A stretch of DNA of 63,212 nucleotides, taken from NCBI GenBank assembly GCA_036501535.1, contig DASYAE010000216.1, positions 1-63,212 of the forward strand, given 5' to 3'. This document shows, piece after piece, positions 7,781-16,429 of this stretch. The position numbers and the translations under genes were made by a program. The first letter of the stretch is position 1. Every line of letters starts with the position of its first letter. Below the pieces are notes generated by a model. That model saw only the letters and a list, made by a program, of their open reading frames with translations, was not told the origin of the DNA and ran no database searches. This DNA is from DASYAE01 sp036501535 (GTDB taxonomy: Bacteria; Actinomycetota; Actinomycetes; Streptomycetales; Catenulisporaceae).

Positions 7781-8578
7781 ATGAAAGACGCCATGAAAGC
7801 CGCCGTGAAAGGCGACGCCGCGCCGGCGGCGGTCAAGTCCGCGGACCGCACCGTGGAGCTGCTCGAGCTGCTGGCCCGCACCGGCGAGCCGATGACGCTC
7901 AGCGAGATCCACCGCGAGCTGTCCTATCCCAAGTCGAGCCTGTTCGTACTGCTGCGCACGCTCGTCGCGCGCGGCTGGGTGGAGACCGACCGGCGCGGGA
8001 CCGGGTACTCGATCGGCGTACGGGCCCTGCTGGTCGGCACCGCTTATCTGGACCGCGACCCGGTGGTGCGCGCGGCGGCGCGGGTGCTCGAGCAGCTGCG
8101 CGGCGAGATCGACGAGACCGTGCACCTGGCCCGGCTCGACGGCGCCGACGTGGTCTACCTGGCCAGCCGCGAGTCGACGCACCACCTGAGGCTCACCTCC
8201 CGGGTCGGCCGCCGGCTGCCCGCGCACGCCACCGCGCTGGGCAAGGCGCTGCTGGCGCAGCGCACCGACCGCGAGGTGGACGAGCTGCTGCCGCCCGAGC
8301 TGGTCCAGGTCACCCCGCACACGCTGACCGAGCGTGCGACGCTGCTGGTCGACCTGGCCGCCACGCGCGCCCGCGGCTACGCGACCGAGCGCGGCCAGAA
8401 CACCGAGGGCCTGGGCTGCTTCGCGGTGGCGCTCGACTACCGGCACCCGGCCGTGGACGCGATCAGCTGCTCGGTTCCGCTGGTGCGGCTGGACGATCCG
8501 GAGCACGCCGCGGCGGTGCTGGACGCGGTGCGGCGGCACGCGCGGGAACTCAGTTCACTGCTGCACGCGACGGCTTAG
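7781..8578 (+). CDS. IclR-family regulator of glucarate catabolism
   Basis: This 265-residue IclR protein has an N-terminal winged helix (SADRTVELLELLARTGEPMTLSEIHRELSYPKSSLFVLLRTL) and a C-terminal effector domain with HLARLDGADVVYLA, LPAHATALGKALLA and RGYATERGQNTEGLGCFAVAL. Several IclR members control sugar-acid or aromatic degradation. Its gene faces kdgD and runs into the semialdehyde dehydrogenase gene with a 56-base gap, so the regulator is embedded in the pathway it most likely controls. ATG 7781 was used; an in-frame ATG four codons later (7793) is possible, since neither has a strong ribosome binding site. Confidence 0.88.
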   Translation: MKDAMKAAVKGDAAPAAVKSADRTVELLELLARTGEPMTLSEIHRELSYPKSSLFVLLRTLVARGWVETDRRGTGYSIGVRALLVGTAYLDRDPVVRAAARVLEQLRGEIDETVHLARLDGADVVYLASRESTHHLRLTSRVGRRLPAHATALGKALLAQRTDREVDELLPPELVQVTPHTLTERATLLVDLAATRARGYATERGQNTEGLGCFAVALDYRHPAVDAISCSVPLVRLDDPEHAAAVLDAVRRHARELSSLLHATA

Positions 8579-8634
8579 CGCGCCGTCTCCGGCGCCGCCT
8601 GGAAGACCCATCGACACAGGAGTGCACCATCGCC

Positions 8635-10158
8635 ATGACAGCCAACACAGCGCAGACGGTTCAGGGACGCGATCCGCGCACCGGGGCGCCGCTCGGCGAG
8701 CCGGTGCCGCAGACCACGCAGAGCGAGGTCGCGCGCACGGCCGAGCGGGCCGCCGCGGTGTTCGAGGCCTGGCGCGACTTCGGCCGGGAGGGCCGGGCCG
8801 CGGCCCTCGACGCGGTCGCGGACAGCCTCGACGCGCACAAGGACGAGCTGGTGGCGCTCGCGGACGGCGAGACTGCGCTCGGCCCGGTCCGGCTCGGCGG
8901 CGAGGTCGGCCGGACCACCGGGCAGCTGCGGCTGTTCGCCGGGGTGCTGCGCGAGGGCGGGTATCAGGACATCGTCATCGAGCCCGCAGACGCCGCGCGG
9001 GCGACCCCGGACCTGCGCCGGATCAGCCGGCCGCTGGGCCCGGTCGCGGTCTTCGCCGCCTCGAACTTCCCGTTCGCCTTCTCGGTCGCCGGGGGCGACA
9101 CGGCCTCGGCGCTCGCTGCCGGCTGCCCGGTGATCGTCAAGGCGCACGAAGGGCATCCGCGCACCAGCCTGCGCACCGCAGAGCTGGTATCCGTCGCGCT
9201 GGCCGGTGCCGGCGCGCCGGAGGGCGTGTTCGCGATCGTGTTCGGGTTCGAAGCCGGCGTCACGCTGATCGAGCACCCTGCGATCGCCGCGGCGGGCTTC
9301 ACCGGCTCGGCGCGCGGCGGCCTCGCGCTGGCCAAGGCGTGCGCAGAGAGGCCGCACCCGATCCCGTTCTACGGCGAGCTCGGCTCGGTCAACCCGGTCT
9401 TCGTGCTGCCCGGCGCGGCGGCCGGGCGGCCTGAGGAGATCGCGCGCGGATATGCGGCCTCGCTGACGCTGGGCGTGGGCCAGTTCTGCACGAATCCGGG
9501 CCTGCTGTTCGTGCCCGCAGCCGCGCTGAAGGAGCAGATCGGCGCGGCCGTGGCGGAGACCGGCGGCGGCCCGATGCTGGCCGAGCGGATGCACGACTCG
9601 CTGGACGCGGCGACCGCCGAGCTCGGCGAGCGCGATGGCGTCAAGGTCCTGGCATCCGGGAAGCCGGCCGAGGGCCCGTGGAGCGCGGGCCCGGTCGTCT
9701 TCGAGGTCGGCCTCCCGGTGTTCGCCGCGGACTCGGACTTCCTGCGCGAGGAGCGGTTCGGCCCGGTCGGGCTGGTCGTCGACTACCCGGGCGAGGGCTC
9801 ACAGGGCGCGCAGGGCTCTCATCCGCTGCTCGAGCTGATCGACCGCGGCGCGCTCGGCACCGGCCATCTGACCGCGACGATCCACCTCGACCCGCAGGAC
9901 GCGGCCGACGTCGCGCTCGCCGGCCAGCTGGCCAGGCGGCTGCAGCAGCTGGCCGGGCGGATCGTGTTCAACGGCTGGCCGACCGGCGTCGCGGTCACCC
10001 GCGCGCAGCACCACGGCGGGCCCTACCCGGCGACGACGGCACCCGCGTACACCTCGGTCGGCTCGGCGGCGATCCGGCGCTGGCTGGCGCCGGTGGTCTA
10101 CCAGGACTGCCCGCCCGCGCTGCTGCCGGAGGATCTGCGCACCGCCGACGAAGGCTGA
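8635..10158 (+). CDS. 2-oxoglutarate semialdehyde dehydrogenase (aldehyde dehydrogenase)
   Basis: This 507-residue ALDH oxidises 2,5-dioxopentanoate to 2-oxoglutarate with NAD(P)+, the last step of aldarate catabolism. The FAASNFPFAFSVAGGDTASALAAGCPVIVKAH stretch (long insert after NFPF), FTGSARGG, the general-base Glu in YGELGSVNPVF and the nucleophile Cys in GQFCTNPG fit the ketoglutarate-semialdehyde subgroup better than general ALDHs. AGGAG precedes the ATG. With KdgD and GudD it completes a three-enzyme route from D-glucarate to the TCA cycle. Confidence 0.9.
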   Translation: MTANTAQTVQGRDPRTGAPLGEPVPQTTQSEVARTAERAAAVFEAWRDFGREGRAAALDAVADSLDAHKDELVALADGETALGPVRLGGEVGRTTGQLRLFAGVLREGGYQDIVIEPADAARATPDLRRISRPLGPVAVFAASNFPFAFSVAGGDTASALAAGCPVIVKAHEGHPRTSLRTAELVSVALAGAGAPEGVFAIVFGFEAGVTLIEHPAIAAAGFTGSARGGLALAKACAERPHPIPFYGELGSVNPVFVLPGAAAGRPEEIARGYAASLTLGVGQFCTNPGLLFVPAAALKEQIGAAVAETGGGPMLAERMHDSLDAATAELGERDGVKVLASGKPAEGPWSAGPVVFEVGLPVFAADSDFLREERFGPVGLVVDYPGEGSQGAQGSHPLLELIDRGALGTGHLTATIHLDPQDAADVALAGQLARRLQQLAGRIVFNGWPTGVAVTRAQHHGGPYPATTAPAYTSVGSAAIRRWLAPVVYQDCPPALLPEDLRTADEG

Positions 10159-10207
10159 CAAGCGCGGGCGCAACCCGGAGGACGGAATGCAACGCAGCAG
10201 CCGGCGG

Positions 10208-10996
10208 TCAGGAGTCTGTTTCGCCCGCGCCGCCGTCCTGCTCCGGAGCCAGCTCCCCGGCCAGGCCCTGCGAGGGCTTCGGGATCTCGCCGAAGTCCGG
10301 GTCGTCGGCCTCCACGGCCAGCCGGTTGACCACGGCCTCGACCGCGAGCGGCAGCCGCGGGTGCTTGCCGTCGTGGCACTGCACCAGGATGTCCTTGCGC
10401 ACGTCCTCGGACAGCAGCGGCCGGTCGACCACGAAGCCCTTGCGGATCCCGGTCGGCGTGCCCGCGCTCTCCAGCCGCTGCGCCTGCTTGCGCCAGTAGT
10501 CCGCGTCCCGGAACTCGGCGTTGCAGCGGTGCTGGAGGCACAGGCAGTACGCCGCGGTGTGGCTCTCCCCGCCGGCCGCGAACTGCCACCAGAACCGGGC
10601 CGCGTCCGGGCGGTCGGTCAGATGCAGCAGGCAGGCGAAGATCAGCGCGCCCTCCGCGTCGATGTACCGCTCGTCGGCGAGCCGGGCGAGGCAGGCCGCC
10701 GCCTGCGGCATGTGCAGCACCAGGGTCGAGGTGAGGTCGAGCTCGTACTGCGCCTGCTCGTGCTCCGAGGTGCTGTGCGCGGGAGCCGCGGCGGCCGGCC
10801 GGCCGGCGTGCGCGGCCGCCTCACGCGGGTCGCGCGCGGCCGCCAGCTCGGCCCGTCGGGCCGCCCGCGCGATCCGCTCGGCAGCGGTCGGCCCCATGTA
10901 CCCGTTGTAGTCCTCGACCAGCACCCAGGCGTCGTCGAGCAGCGCCTCGATGTCCGTGTACACGTCCTCGGTCCTGGACTTGCGCTGCTGGGCCAT
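10208..10996 (-). CDS. Helical-repeat (TPR-like) partner of a sigma factor
   Basis: This 262-residue soluble protein has no named family that I recognise. After an N-terminal helical segment (DVYTDIEALLDDAWVLVEDYNGYMGP) comes an Ala/Arg/Pro-rich linker. A row of helices follows whose spacing resembles TPR or Sel1 repeats (GALIFACLLHLTDRPDAARFWWQFAAGG, then HTAAYCLCLQHRC). The tail is acidic. Its ATG shares a base with the stop codon of the sigma factor gene (TGATG), so the two are co-translated. A role as a binding partner or anti-sigma-like controller is possible but unproven; there is no transmembrane segment and no anti-sigma zinc motif. Confidence 0.65.
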   Translation of the reverse strand: MAQQRKSRTEDVYTDIEALLDDAWVLVEDYNGYMGPTAAERIARAARRAELAAARDPREAAAHAGRPAAAAPAHSTSEHEQAQYELDLTSTLVLHMPQAAACLARLADERYIDAEGALIFACLLHLTDRPDAARFWWQFAAGGESHTAAYCLCLQHRCNAEFRDADYWRKQAQRLESAGTPTGIRKGFVVDRPLLSEDVRKDILVQCHDGKHPRLPLAVEAVVNRLAVEADDPDFGEIPKPSQGLAGELAPEQDGGAGETDS

Positions 10997-11574
10997 CAGC
11001 CCGCGTCCCGGCCGGAGGCCGCACAGGCGACGCCGAACCGCCGGGCCAGCCGCTGCTTGGCGAGCCGGATGTGCGACTGGATCGTGCGCGGATCCATGCC
11101 GAGCAGCGAGCCGGTGCGATGGTCGGAGTAGCCGAGCACGTATCGCAGCACGATGACATCGTACTGCCGCTCGGGCAGCTCCAGCATCGCGCTGTACAGC
11201 CCGAGCGACTCCTCCATCACGCCGAACTTCTCGCGCGCGCGGTCCAGGGTGCGCACGACCCGGTCGAACACGCTGGTCTGGATGAAGGCGGGCTCGGCGC
11301 CGCGCTCGGCGAGCCAGCGCGCCACCGCGGTCTTGAGCAGGGCCCACGCGTAGCTCTCCACGTTCGACTGCTGCCGCAGCGCATGGTGCCAGGTGCGCGC
11401 CAGCTGCGCCGTGACCTCGTCGACGATCTCCTCGGCGTATTCGCCGGAGCCGACGTGGGCGTGCGCATATCGCAGCCAGGTCACCTGATGCGTCTCGTAG
11501 AAGGCCTCGAAGACGGTGGCCGTCTTCGGTGTCAGCCCCGGGATGCCGGTCGCGGCGGAGCGGTCGACGGTCAC
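10996..11574 (-). CDS. ECF-like sigma-70 family RNA polymerase sigma factor
   Basis: This 192-residue sigma factor has region 2 (FEAFYETHQVTWLRYAHAHVGSGEYAEEIVDEVTAQLA) and region 4 (LPERQYDVIVLRYVLGYSDHRTGSLLGMDPRTIQSHIRLAKQRLARRF). Region 2 is shorter and less canonical than in housekeeping or SigE-type factors. The start is taken as GTG 11574, which has GGAAGG upstream; the frame stays open much further but the upstream part has no sigma-like sequence. It overlaps the helical-repeat gene by one base. Promoter targets are unknown. Confidence 0.8.
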   Translation of the reverse strand: MTVDRSAATGIPGLTPKTATVFEAFYETHQVTWLRYAHAHVGSGEYAEEIVDEVTAQLARTWHHALRQQSNVESYAWALLKTAVARWLAERGAEPAFIQTSVFDRVVRTLDRAREKFGVMEESLGLYSAMLELPERQYDVIVLRYVLGYSDHRTGSLLGMDPRTIQSHIRLAKQRLARRFGVACAASGRDAG

Positions 11575-12069
11575 CCGACACCGCCCTTCCGCGCACGCAC
11601 AGCAAGAGCCGAGGCATGAACGGTTGCGCGCACGTCCTTGTGCGCGCTGGAGCCGGCCCACCCGACCGGCCCCGGTCCGATGCACGGGTTCAACAACGTC
11701 ACCGTCTTCGTTCACTCGCTGTGCCGGCCCCGCGACGGATCCCGATGCGCAGAGCCTTGAAATCCCTGGTTCCCATTCAGGAAACCAGACGAACCTTGGC
11801 GTTGTGCAAGAGCTTGCCAAATTCTTCCCGCGCGGCGGTCCGGCGGGGGCGCGGCCCGGTGCGCCGGACCATTGCGCCGAGCCATTGCACCGCGAGACTG
11901 GTTCGCCCGCCGTACCCGGCGGTACGGTCGCGTGGGAGCACTTCCGCGCGGCGCTACCGCCGATCTGACGGTACGTCGCATTCGGCGGTTCGGAAAGTAC
12001 CGCCACCGAATTGGAATCGTCGGATTCGGCGCGGCGTACCGTGAGTATGCCGGAAGTAAGCCGGGAGTA
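11575..12069. other. Intergenic region between sigma factor and methyltransferase
   Basis: This stretch of about 495 bases separates two divergent genes. It contains no convincing coding frame. A 9-bp inverted repeat (GGTCCGGCG at 11837-11845 and CGCCGGACC at 11862-11870) could form a hairpin. No clear -10/-35 pair was identified for either gene. Confidence 0.4.
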
Positions 12070-12894
12070 ATGGAGGGTTCTGTGGAGGAGCCGGCGGTCG
12101 ATCTGCAACTCGACCGGGCGCATTCCGCCCGAATGTACGATTACTACCTCGGCGGGCGGACGAACTTCGTCGCCGACCGGGAGGCGGTGGGCCGGGTCAT
12201 GGCTTTGGTCCCGACCGTTCTGGTGGGGGCCCGGGCAAATCGCGAGTTCATGCACCGCGCCACCAGATTCCTGGCGCAGCAGGGCATCCGCCAGTTCCTC
12301 GATGTCGGCACCGGGATCCCGACGAGGCCCAACCTGCACGAGGTGGCGCAGAGCGTCACGCCGAGCGCGCGCATCGTCTACGTGGACAACGACCCGATCG
12401 TGCTGGCCCACGCGAAGGCGCTGCTGCAGAGCCGTCCGGAGGGCCGCACGGCGTACGTCCAGGCGGATCTGAACGACCCGGCGGCGATCCTCGGCTCCCC
12501 GGAGCTGCACGATGCGATCGACCTGGGCGAGCCGGTGGCGCTGAGCCTCATCGCGGTGCTGCCTTTCATCGTCGACCAGGAGCGGGCCACGGCCATCACG
12601 ACCGCGCTCAAGGACGCCATGCCGCCGGGCAGCGCCCTGGTGATCACGCACGGCACGCTGGACTTCTCGCTGAACCGGGACCTGCACGAACGGGCCAGCG
12701 ACATCTACCGGTCGGCCGGGACGGCGGTGACCGGCCGCACCCTGGCCGAGGTCGCCGCGTTCTTCGACGGCTGGGAGCTGGTCGAGCCCGGGATCACCGC
12801 GACGTTCCGCTGGCGGCCGGACGAGGACGAGGACGTGTACGACATCACGGACAACGAGGCCGGCGCCTACGGGGCGGTGGCCTTCAAGCGCTGA
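12070..12894 (+). CDS. SAM-dependent methyltransferase, DUF574 type
   Basis: This 274-residue cytoplasmic protein belongs to a family (PF04672, DUF574) greatly expanded in filamentous actinomycetes. Markers are the N-terminal SARMYDYYLGGRTNFVADREA, FLDVGTGIPTRPNLHEVAQ (the SAM-binding loop), IVYVDNDPIVLAHAKALL, ADLNDP and LVITHGTLDF. Substrates are not known for most members. Two starts are possible: ATG 12070, or GTG 12082, which follows GGAGGG with 4-base spacing. It is a single gene with no obvious partner except the divergent sigma factor. Confidence 0.88.
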   Translation: MEGSVEEPAVDLQLDRAHSARMYDYYLGGRTNFVADREAVGRVMALVPTVLVGARANREFMHRATRFLAQQGIRQFLDVGTGIPTRPNLHEVAQSVTPSARIVYVDNDPIVLAHAKALLQSRPEGRTAYVQADLNDPAAILGSPELHDAIDLGEPVALSLIAVLPFIVDQERATAITTALKDAMPPGSALVITHGTLDFSLNRDLHERASDIYRSAGTAVTGRTLAEVAAFFDGWELVEPGITATFRWRPDEDEDVYDITDNEAGAYGAVAFKR

Positions 12895-13335
12895 GGCAGA
12901 GCCCGTCCGAGAAGAGCCGCCGGACCGATTTGCCATGTCTGACCGGAACGCGGAGCCGGGCCCTTAATAACCTTGCAATTCCCGGTGGTCGGCGATGCCC
13001 GCTGTGACAGTGGATGTGATTTTCCCGGATTCCGCGGATCGGCGGCCGAATTTACGAGAGCACTGATTCGCATGCGGATCGCGCGCGGCGGCGGGGGACC
13101 GTCCGCGCGCGGCGCGCAAAACCATCCGGGGGCGGCCGGAGAAAGAATTTCAGAGCTTTTACTCGAGGGGCGGGCCGGGCAAATAAAGCGACTCGGCGTG
13201 TGCACCCGGAAACAGAGCGCAAAGCAGAGCTTTGCCTCAATGGGCCGAAAACCACGGCGCGGGAACGGAAAGTAAGGCCGGAACCGCGCAGAGGGACGGC
13301 GCGGGCGCAGTGAGCTTCGTCACATTGCCTTCGGC
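12895..13335. other. Intergenic region with small hairpin
   Basis: About 440 bases lie between convergent genes, with lower G+C than the genes around. One open frame (12973-13275, 100 codons) shows no codon-usage signal or known motif and was not called. A perfect hairpin, GCAAAGC-AGA-GCTTTGC (13219-13235), is visible; it has no following U-run. The region could hold a small RNA, but nothing proves it. Confidence 0.4.
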
Positions 13336-14028
13336 TCAGCCGCGAACCGGATCGGTTCCCGAATGGTTCGGCATACCGCGTTCGCGGTCGGCCGCCGATC
13401 CGGCGCGGCCGCCATTACTCAGCGCCGGATCCGATGCGGCGGGCTTCGGCCACAGCGCGCGCAGGGCGTCGGGAGAGCCGGCCACCGCATCAGGGCCCAG
13501 CAACACGAGCTGGACCACGTGGCCGGGAACGGTGCCGACGATCACGCTGGTCAGGGCCTTCGCGGAGATGTCCGCGGGGAGCTCGCCGGCGGCCTGGTGC
13601 CGGCGGACGACCTCGGCGAGCTGGTCGTGCAGTTCCTGGAGCAGACCGGCGAACCGCGCGGCCAGCTCCGGGTTGCGCAGCGACTCGGCCCAGACCTGCA
13701 CGGCGAGGCTGCCGATGCCCTCGTCCGCATGCTTTGCGTCGATGAGGTCGACGGCGCGGGCGATGGCGTCGCCGAGCGAGGCCTCGCCCTCCTGCACGAG
13801 CGTGCTCAGCGCCGCCAGGACGTCGCGGAAGTTCTCCTGCGCGATCGCGAGGATCAGCTCGTCCTTGCCGGCGAAGTAGCGGTAGAACGCGCCGGAGGAC
13901 AGGCCCGCCTCGGCGAACAGGTCCTGCATGGACGTCTCGTGGAAGCCGTTGCGCAGGAAGCAGCGGCGGGCCGCGTCGAGGATCTGCTCCCGCCGGGCGT
14001 CCCGATACTGCGCGCTCACCTTGGGCAT
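13336..14028 (-). CDS. TetR-family transcriptional regulator
   Basis: This 230-residue repressor has a clear helix-turn-helix: RREQILDAARRCFLRNGFHETSMQDLFAEAGLSSGAFYRYFAGKDELI. The C-terminal ligand domain includes EEGEASLG-like helices and QVWAESLRNPELAARF. The last 30 residues (after ALWPKPAAS) are low-complexity and probably disordered. It faces a membrane-protein gene across a perfect 12-bp palindrome, the typical layout for a TetR repressor controlling an exporter-like target and itself. Confidence 0.9.
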   Translation of the reverse strand: MPKVSAQYRDARREQILDAARRCFLRNGFHETSMQDLFAEAGLSSGAFYRYFAGKDELILAIAQENFRDVLAALSTLVQEGEASLGDAIARAVDLIDAKHADEGIGSLAVQVWAESLRNPELAARFAGLLQELHDQLAEVVRRHQAAGELPADISAKALTSVIVGTVPGHVVQLVLLGPDAVAGSPDALRALWPKPAASDPALSNGGRAGSAADRERGMPNHSGTDPVRG

Positions 14029-14048
14029 GCCGCGATGGTACTAGAAAA

Positions 14049-14060
14049 ACGAACGTTCGT
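14049..14060. promoter_or_regulatory. TetR operator palindrome
   Basis: ACGAACGTTCGT is a perfect 12-bp palindrome in the 102-base gap between divergent tetR and the membrane-protein gene. AACGAACGTTCG-type sites are common for TetR regulators in actinobacteria. It lies 21 bases from the tetR start, so binding would block it. Confidence 0.7.
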
Positions 14061-14130
14061 CTTGCTTTCGGTCACGCCGCGCGGCACACTGAAGAAAGAG
14101 AACAGTCGTTGTCGTTTGGAATGGATCGCC

Positions 14131-15243
14131 ATGGCCGCCACCCCGACCGAGCGCTCCGGGCCGCGCCCGGCCGCCCTGCTCGCCGCCGTCCTGCTGCCGC
14201 TGGTCATCGCCGCGGCCGTGCTGGCCTTCGCCTGGCCCGCGGCCCGGATCGCGCCGCGGGACCTGCCGCTCGGCATCGTCGGCGCCGGGTCGGCCGGCCA
14301 GAGCGCCGCGCTCGCGCTGCAGCAGGCCGAGCCGGGCGCGTTCGACCTGACGCTGTATCCGGACGAGGCGGCCGCACGGGCCGCGATCGAGGACCGCGAG
14401 GTCTACGGCGCGCTGGACTTGTCTCAGGGCACGGTCACCGCATTGACCGCGAGCGCGGCCGGTCCGACGGTCGCGCAGCTCATCGACCAGGTCGCGCAGT
14501 CGGTGGCCGGACGGTCCGCGGCGCACGTCGCGCCGCTGAAGGTGGTGACGCTCGATGTGGTGCCGACCTCGGCGCAGGACCCGCGCGGGCTGGTGATCAG
14601 CTCGGCGCTGCTGCCGCTCACGATGTGCGGCGTGCTGGTCGCGGCCGTCGCCGCGCTGCTGCTCGGCCTGGAATCGGCCTGGCGCCAGCTGATCGGGCTC
14701 GCGGTGCTCTCGGCCGCCGCCGGGCTCGCCGCCTTCCTGGTCGCCCAGGGCTTCCTGGGCGCGCTGCCGAACCAGCATCTTGAGACGTGGGGCGTGCTCT
14801 CGCTGACCGTGTTCGCCATGAGCTGCACGGTGGCCGGGCTGGTCGCGCTGTTCGGGACGCCCGGGCTCGGGCTCGGCTCGGCGCTGATGGTCTTCGTCGG
14901 CAACCCGTTCTCCGGCGCGACCTCGGCGCCGGAGCTGCTGCCCAAGCCGGTCGGCGAGATCGGTCAGCTGCTGCCGCCGGGCGCCGGGGCGAGCCTGCTG
15001 CGCAGCACGGCGTACTTCGGCGGGCACGGGCCGGTCGCGCACCTCGTCGTGCTCGCGGCCTGGTCGCTCTTCGGCCTGCTCGCACTGGTCGCGGGCCACC
15101 ACAGCTTCATCGGCCACGCCGCGCGACGGGACCAGGCGCGGACGCAGACGCAGACTCCCGAGCATGCGCACGTGCAGGCCGAAGCCGGTGTCGTCGTGAC
15201 GGAGGAATTCGAGCGCTTCGTCAGCCCGCGGCAGCCGGTCTGA
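14131..15243 (+). CDS. ABC-2/YhgE-like membrane protein
   Basis: This 370-residue membrane protein has one N-terminal transmembrane helix (LLAAVLLPLVIAAAVLAFAW). A large extracytoplasmic domain follows (PLGIVGAGSAGQSAALALQQAEPGAF to DVVPTSAQDPRG), then about five or six hydrophobic segments, including LLPLTMCGVLVAAVAALLLG and WGVLSLTVFAMSCTVAGLVALFG. This matches the YhgE/Pip and DUF3533 proteins related to ABC-2 permeases. No ATPase is adjacent. It is controlled in all likelihood by the divergent TetR. Its last 23 bases overlap the end of the convergent lacI gene. Confidence 0.7.
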   Translation: MAATPTERSGPRPAALLAAVLLPLVIAAAVLAFAWPAARIAPRDLPLGIVGAGSAGQSAALALQQAEPGAFDLTLYPDEAAARAAIEDREVYGALDLSQGTVTALTASAAGPTVAQLIDQVAQSVAGRSAAHVAPLKVVTLDVVPTSAQDPRGLVISSALLPLTMCGVLVAAVAALLLGLESAWRQLIGLAVLSAAAGLAAFLVAQGFLGALPNQHLETWGVLSLTVFAMSCTVAGLVALFGTPGLGLGSALMVFVGNPFSGATSAPELLPKPVGEIGQLLPPGAGASLLRSTAYFGGHGPVAHLVVLAAWSLFGLLALVAGHHSFIGHAARRDQARTQTQTPEHAHVQAEAGVVVTEEFERFVSPRQPV

Positions 15244-16282
15244 TCCGGACCGGTCCGGTGCTGTCGCGGACCACGAGCTCGGTGGCCAGCTCCATGCTCA
15301 GCGCGTCGTGCGCGTGGCCTTCCAGCTGGCGCATCAGCATCGTGATGGCGACCCGCCCCATCTCCCGCAGCGGCTGGCGCACGGTGGTCAGCTGCGGCGT
15401 GGTGGCCCGGCTGACGTCGATGTCGTCGAACCCGGTGACCGACAGGTCCTGCGGCACCCGCAGCCCGCGCGCCGCGGCCGCCTCCAGCACGCCGACCGCG
15501 ACCTTGTCGTTGAAGCAGACGATCGCGGTCGGCCGCTCGGGCAGGTCGAGCAGCTCGCCGCCGGCCGCGACCCCGGTCTCGGCCGCCGGCTCGCCGTGCC
15601 GCATCAGCTCGGGACTGCCGAGCGTGCCGGCCGCGGAGAGCGCGGCCAGGTGCCCGGCCACCCGGTCGTCGCGGGCGAGCCAGTAGGGCGGTCCGCAGAT
15701 CACGCCGATCCGCCGGTGGCCGAGATCGACCAGGTGCCGGGTCACGCTGCGGGCGCCGGAGAAGTGCGCCGCCGAGATGGAGACCATGCCGCGCGGCATC
15801 GCGATCCGCGGGTCGATCACCACGATCGGGTAGTGCCGCGCCTTGACGAGTTCGAGGTCTTCGAGCGGTTCGGGCGGCAGGATCAGCACCGCGCCGGAGG
15901 TGTCCCGGCGGCCGGGCAGCTCGCGCAGCACGGCGGACTCGATGCGCGCGTCGCCGGCGTCGAGGACCATCTGCTGGCCGTGCAGCGCCAGGGTCTCGGC
16001 CACCGAGGTGACGATGTGGCCGAAGTAGTCGGTCAGCAGGTAGGGGCAGCGCACGAACACCGGCGCGCGCTGCGCGGGGCTGCGCCGCCGCGGCGCCGGG
16101 GCCCGGGCGCCGAGCCGGTCGACCACCTCGCGCACCCGCTGCTCGGTCGAGGCGGCCACGTTGCCCTGGCCGTTGAGGACGCGCGAGACGGTGGCGATCG
16201 ACAGGCCGGCCTCCGCGGCCACCGCGCGCACCGTGACCCGCTGCGGCGGCTCCCCCGTTTCTGAAACAGCGGTTTGTTTCAT
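15221..16282 (-). CDS. LacI-family transcriptional regulator
   Basis: This 353-residue regulator has the LacI DNA-binding head (TVRAVAAEAGLSIATVSRVLNGQGNVAASTEQRVREVVDRL) and a periplasmic-binding-protein-like core with TAIVCFNDKVAVGVLEAA, LSVTGFDDIDVSRATTPQLTTVRQP and RHLVDLGHRRIGVICGP. Such regulators sense a sugar and normally sit beside a transporter or glycosidase; here none is adjacent, so the target is unclear. A TGAACA-free palindrome, TGAAACA-N6-TGTTTCA, covers its own first codons, indicating autoregulation. Confidence 0.88.
   Translation of the reverse strand: MKQTAVSETGEPPQRVTVRAVAAEAGLSIATVSRVLNGQGNVAASTEQRVREVVDRLGARAPAPRRRSPAQRAPVFVRCPYLLTDYFGHIVTSVAETLALHGQQMVLDAGDARIESAVLRELPGRRDTSGAVLILPPEPLEDLELVKARHYPIVVIDPRIAMPRGMVSISAAHFSGARSVTRHLVDLGHRRIGVICGPPYWLARDDRVAGHLAALSAAGTLGSPELMRHGEPAAETGVAAGGELLDLPERPTAIVCFNDKVAVGVLEAAAARGLRVPQDLSVTGFDDIDVSRATTPQLTTVRQPLREMGRVAITMLMRQLEGHAHDALSMELATELVVRDSTGPVRIRPAAAG
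16262..16281. promoter_or_regulatory. LacI-type operator over the lacI start codon
   Basis: TGAAACA (16262-16268) and TGTTTCA (16275-16281) form a perfect 7-bp inverted repeat with a 6-base spacer, in the size range of LacI-family sites. It covers codons 1-7 of the lacI gene. Two more copies of the half-site TTTGTTTC/CTTGTTTC occur at 16374-16393, just before the small gene at 16430, so one regulator may control both directions. Confidence 0.6.
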
Positions 16283-16429
16283 TGCCCCATCGTAACGATA
16301 TGTCCCAGCAGCTGTCAGGGGTTCCGGGAACAGTTGACGCTACCGGAAGGCGCTGCTGCAATCACTTCCACATCTTGTTTCTGGTTTGTTTCAGATCTGA
16401 TGCGCGCCCCTGTCCGCCAAGGAGACACG

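Noticed and set aside
10996..12936. 646-residue minus-strand frame extending the sigma factor
   Set aside because: The added 450 residues run antisense to the methyltransferase gene and show no sigma-like motif.
12973..13275. 100-codon plus-strand frame in the gap after the DUF574 gene
   Set aside because: No ribosome binding site, no codon bias and no recognisable motif.
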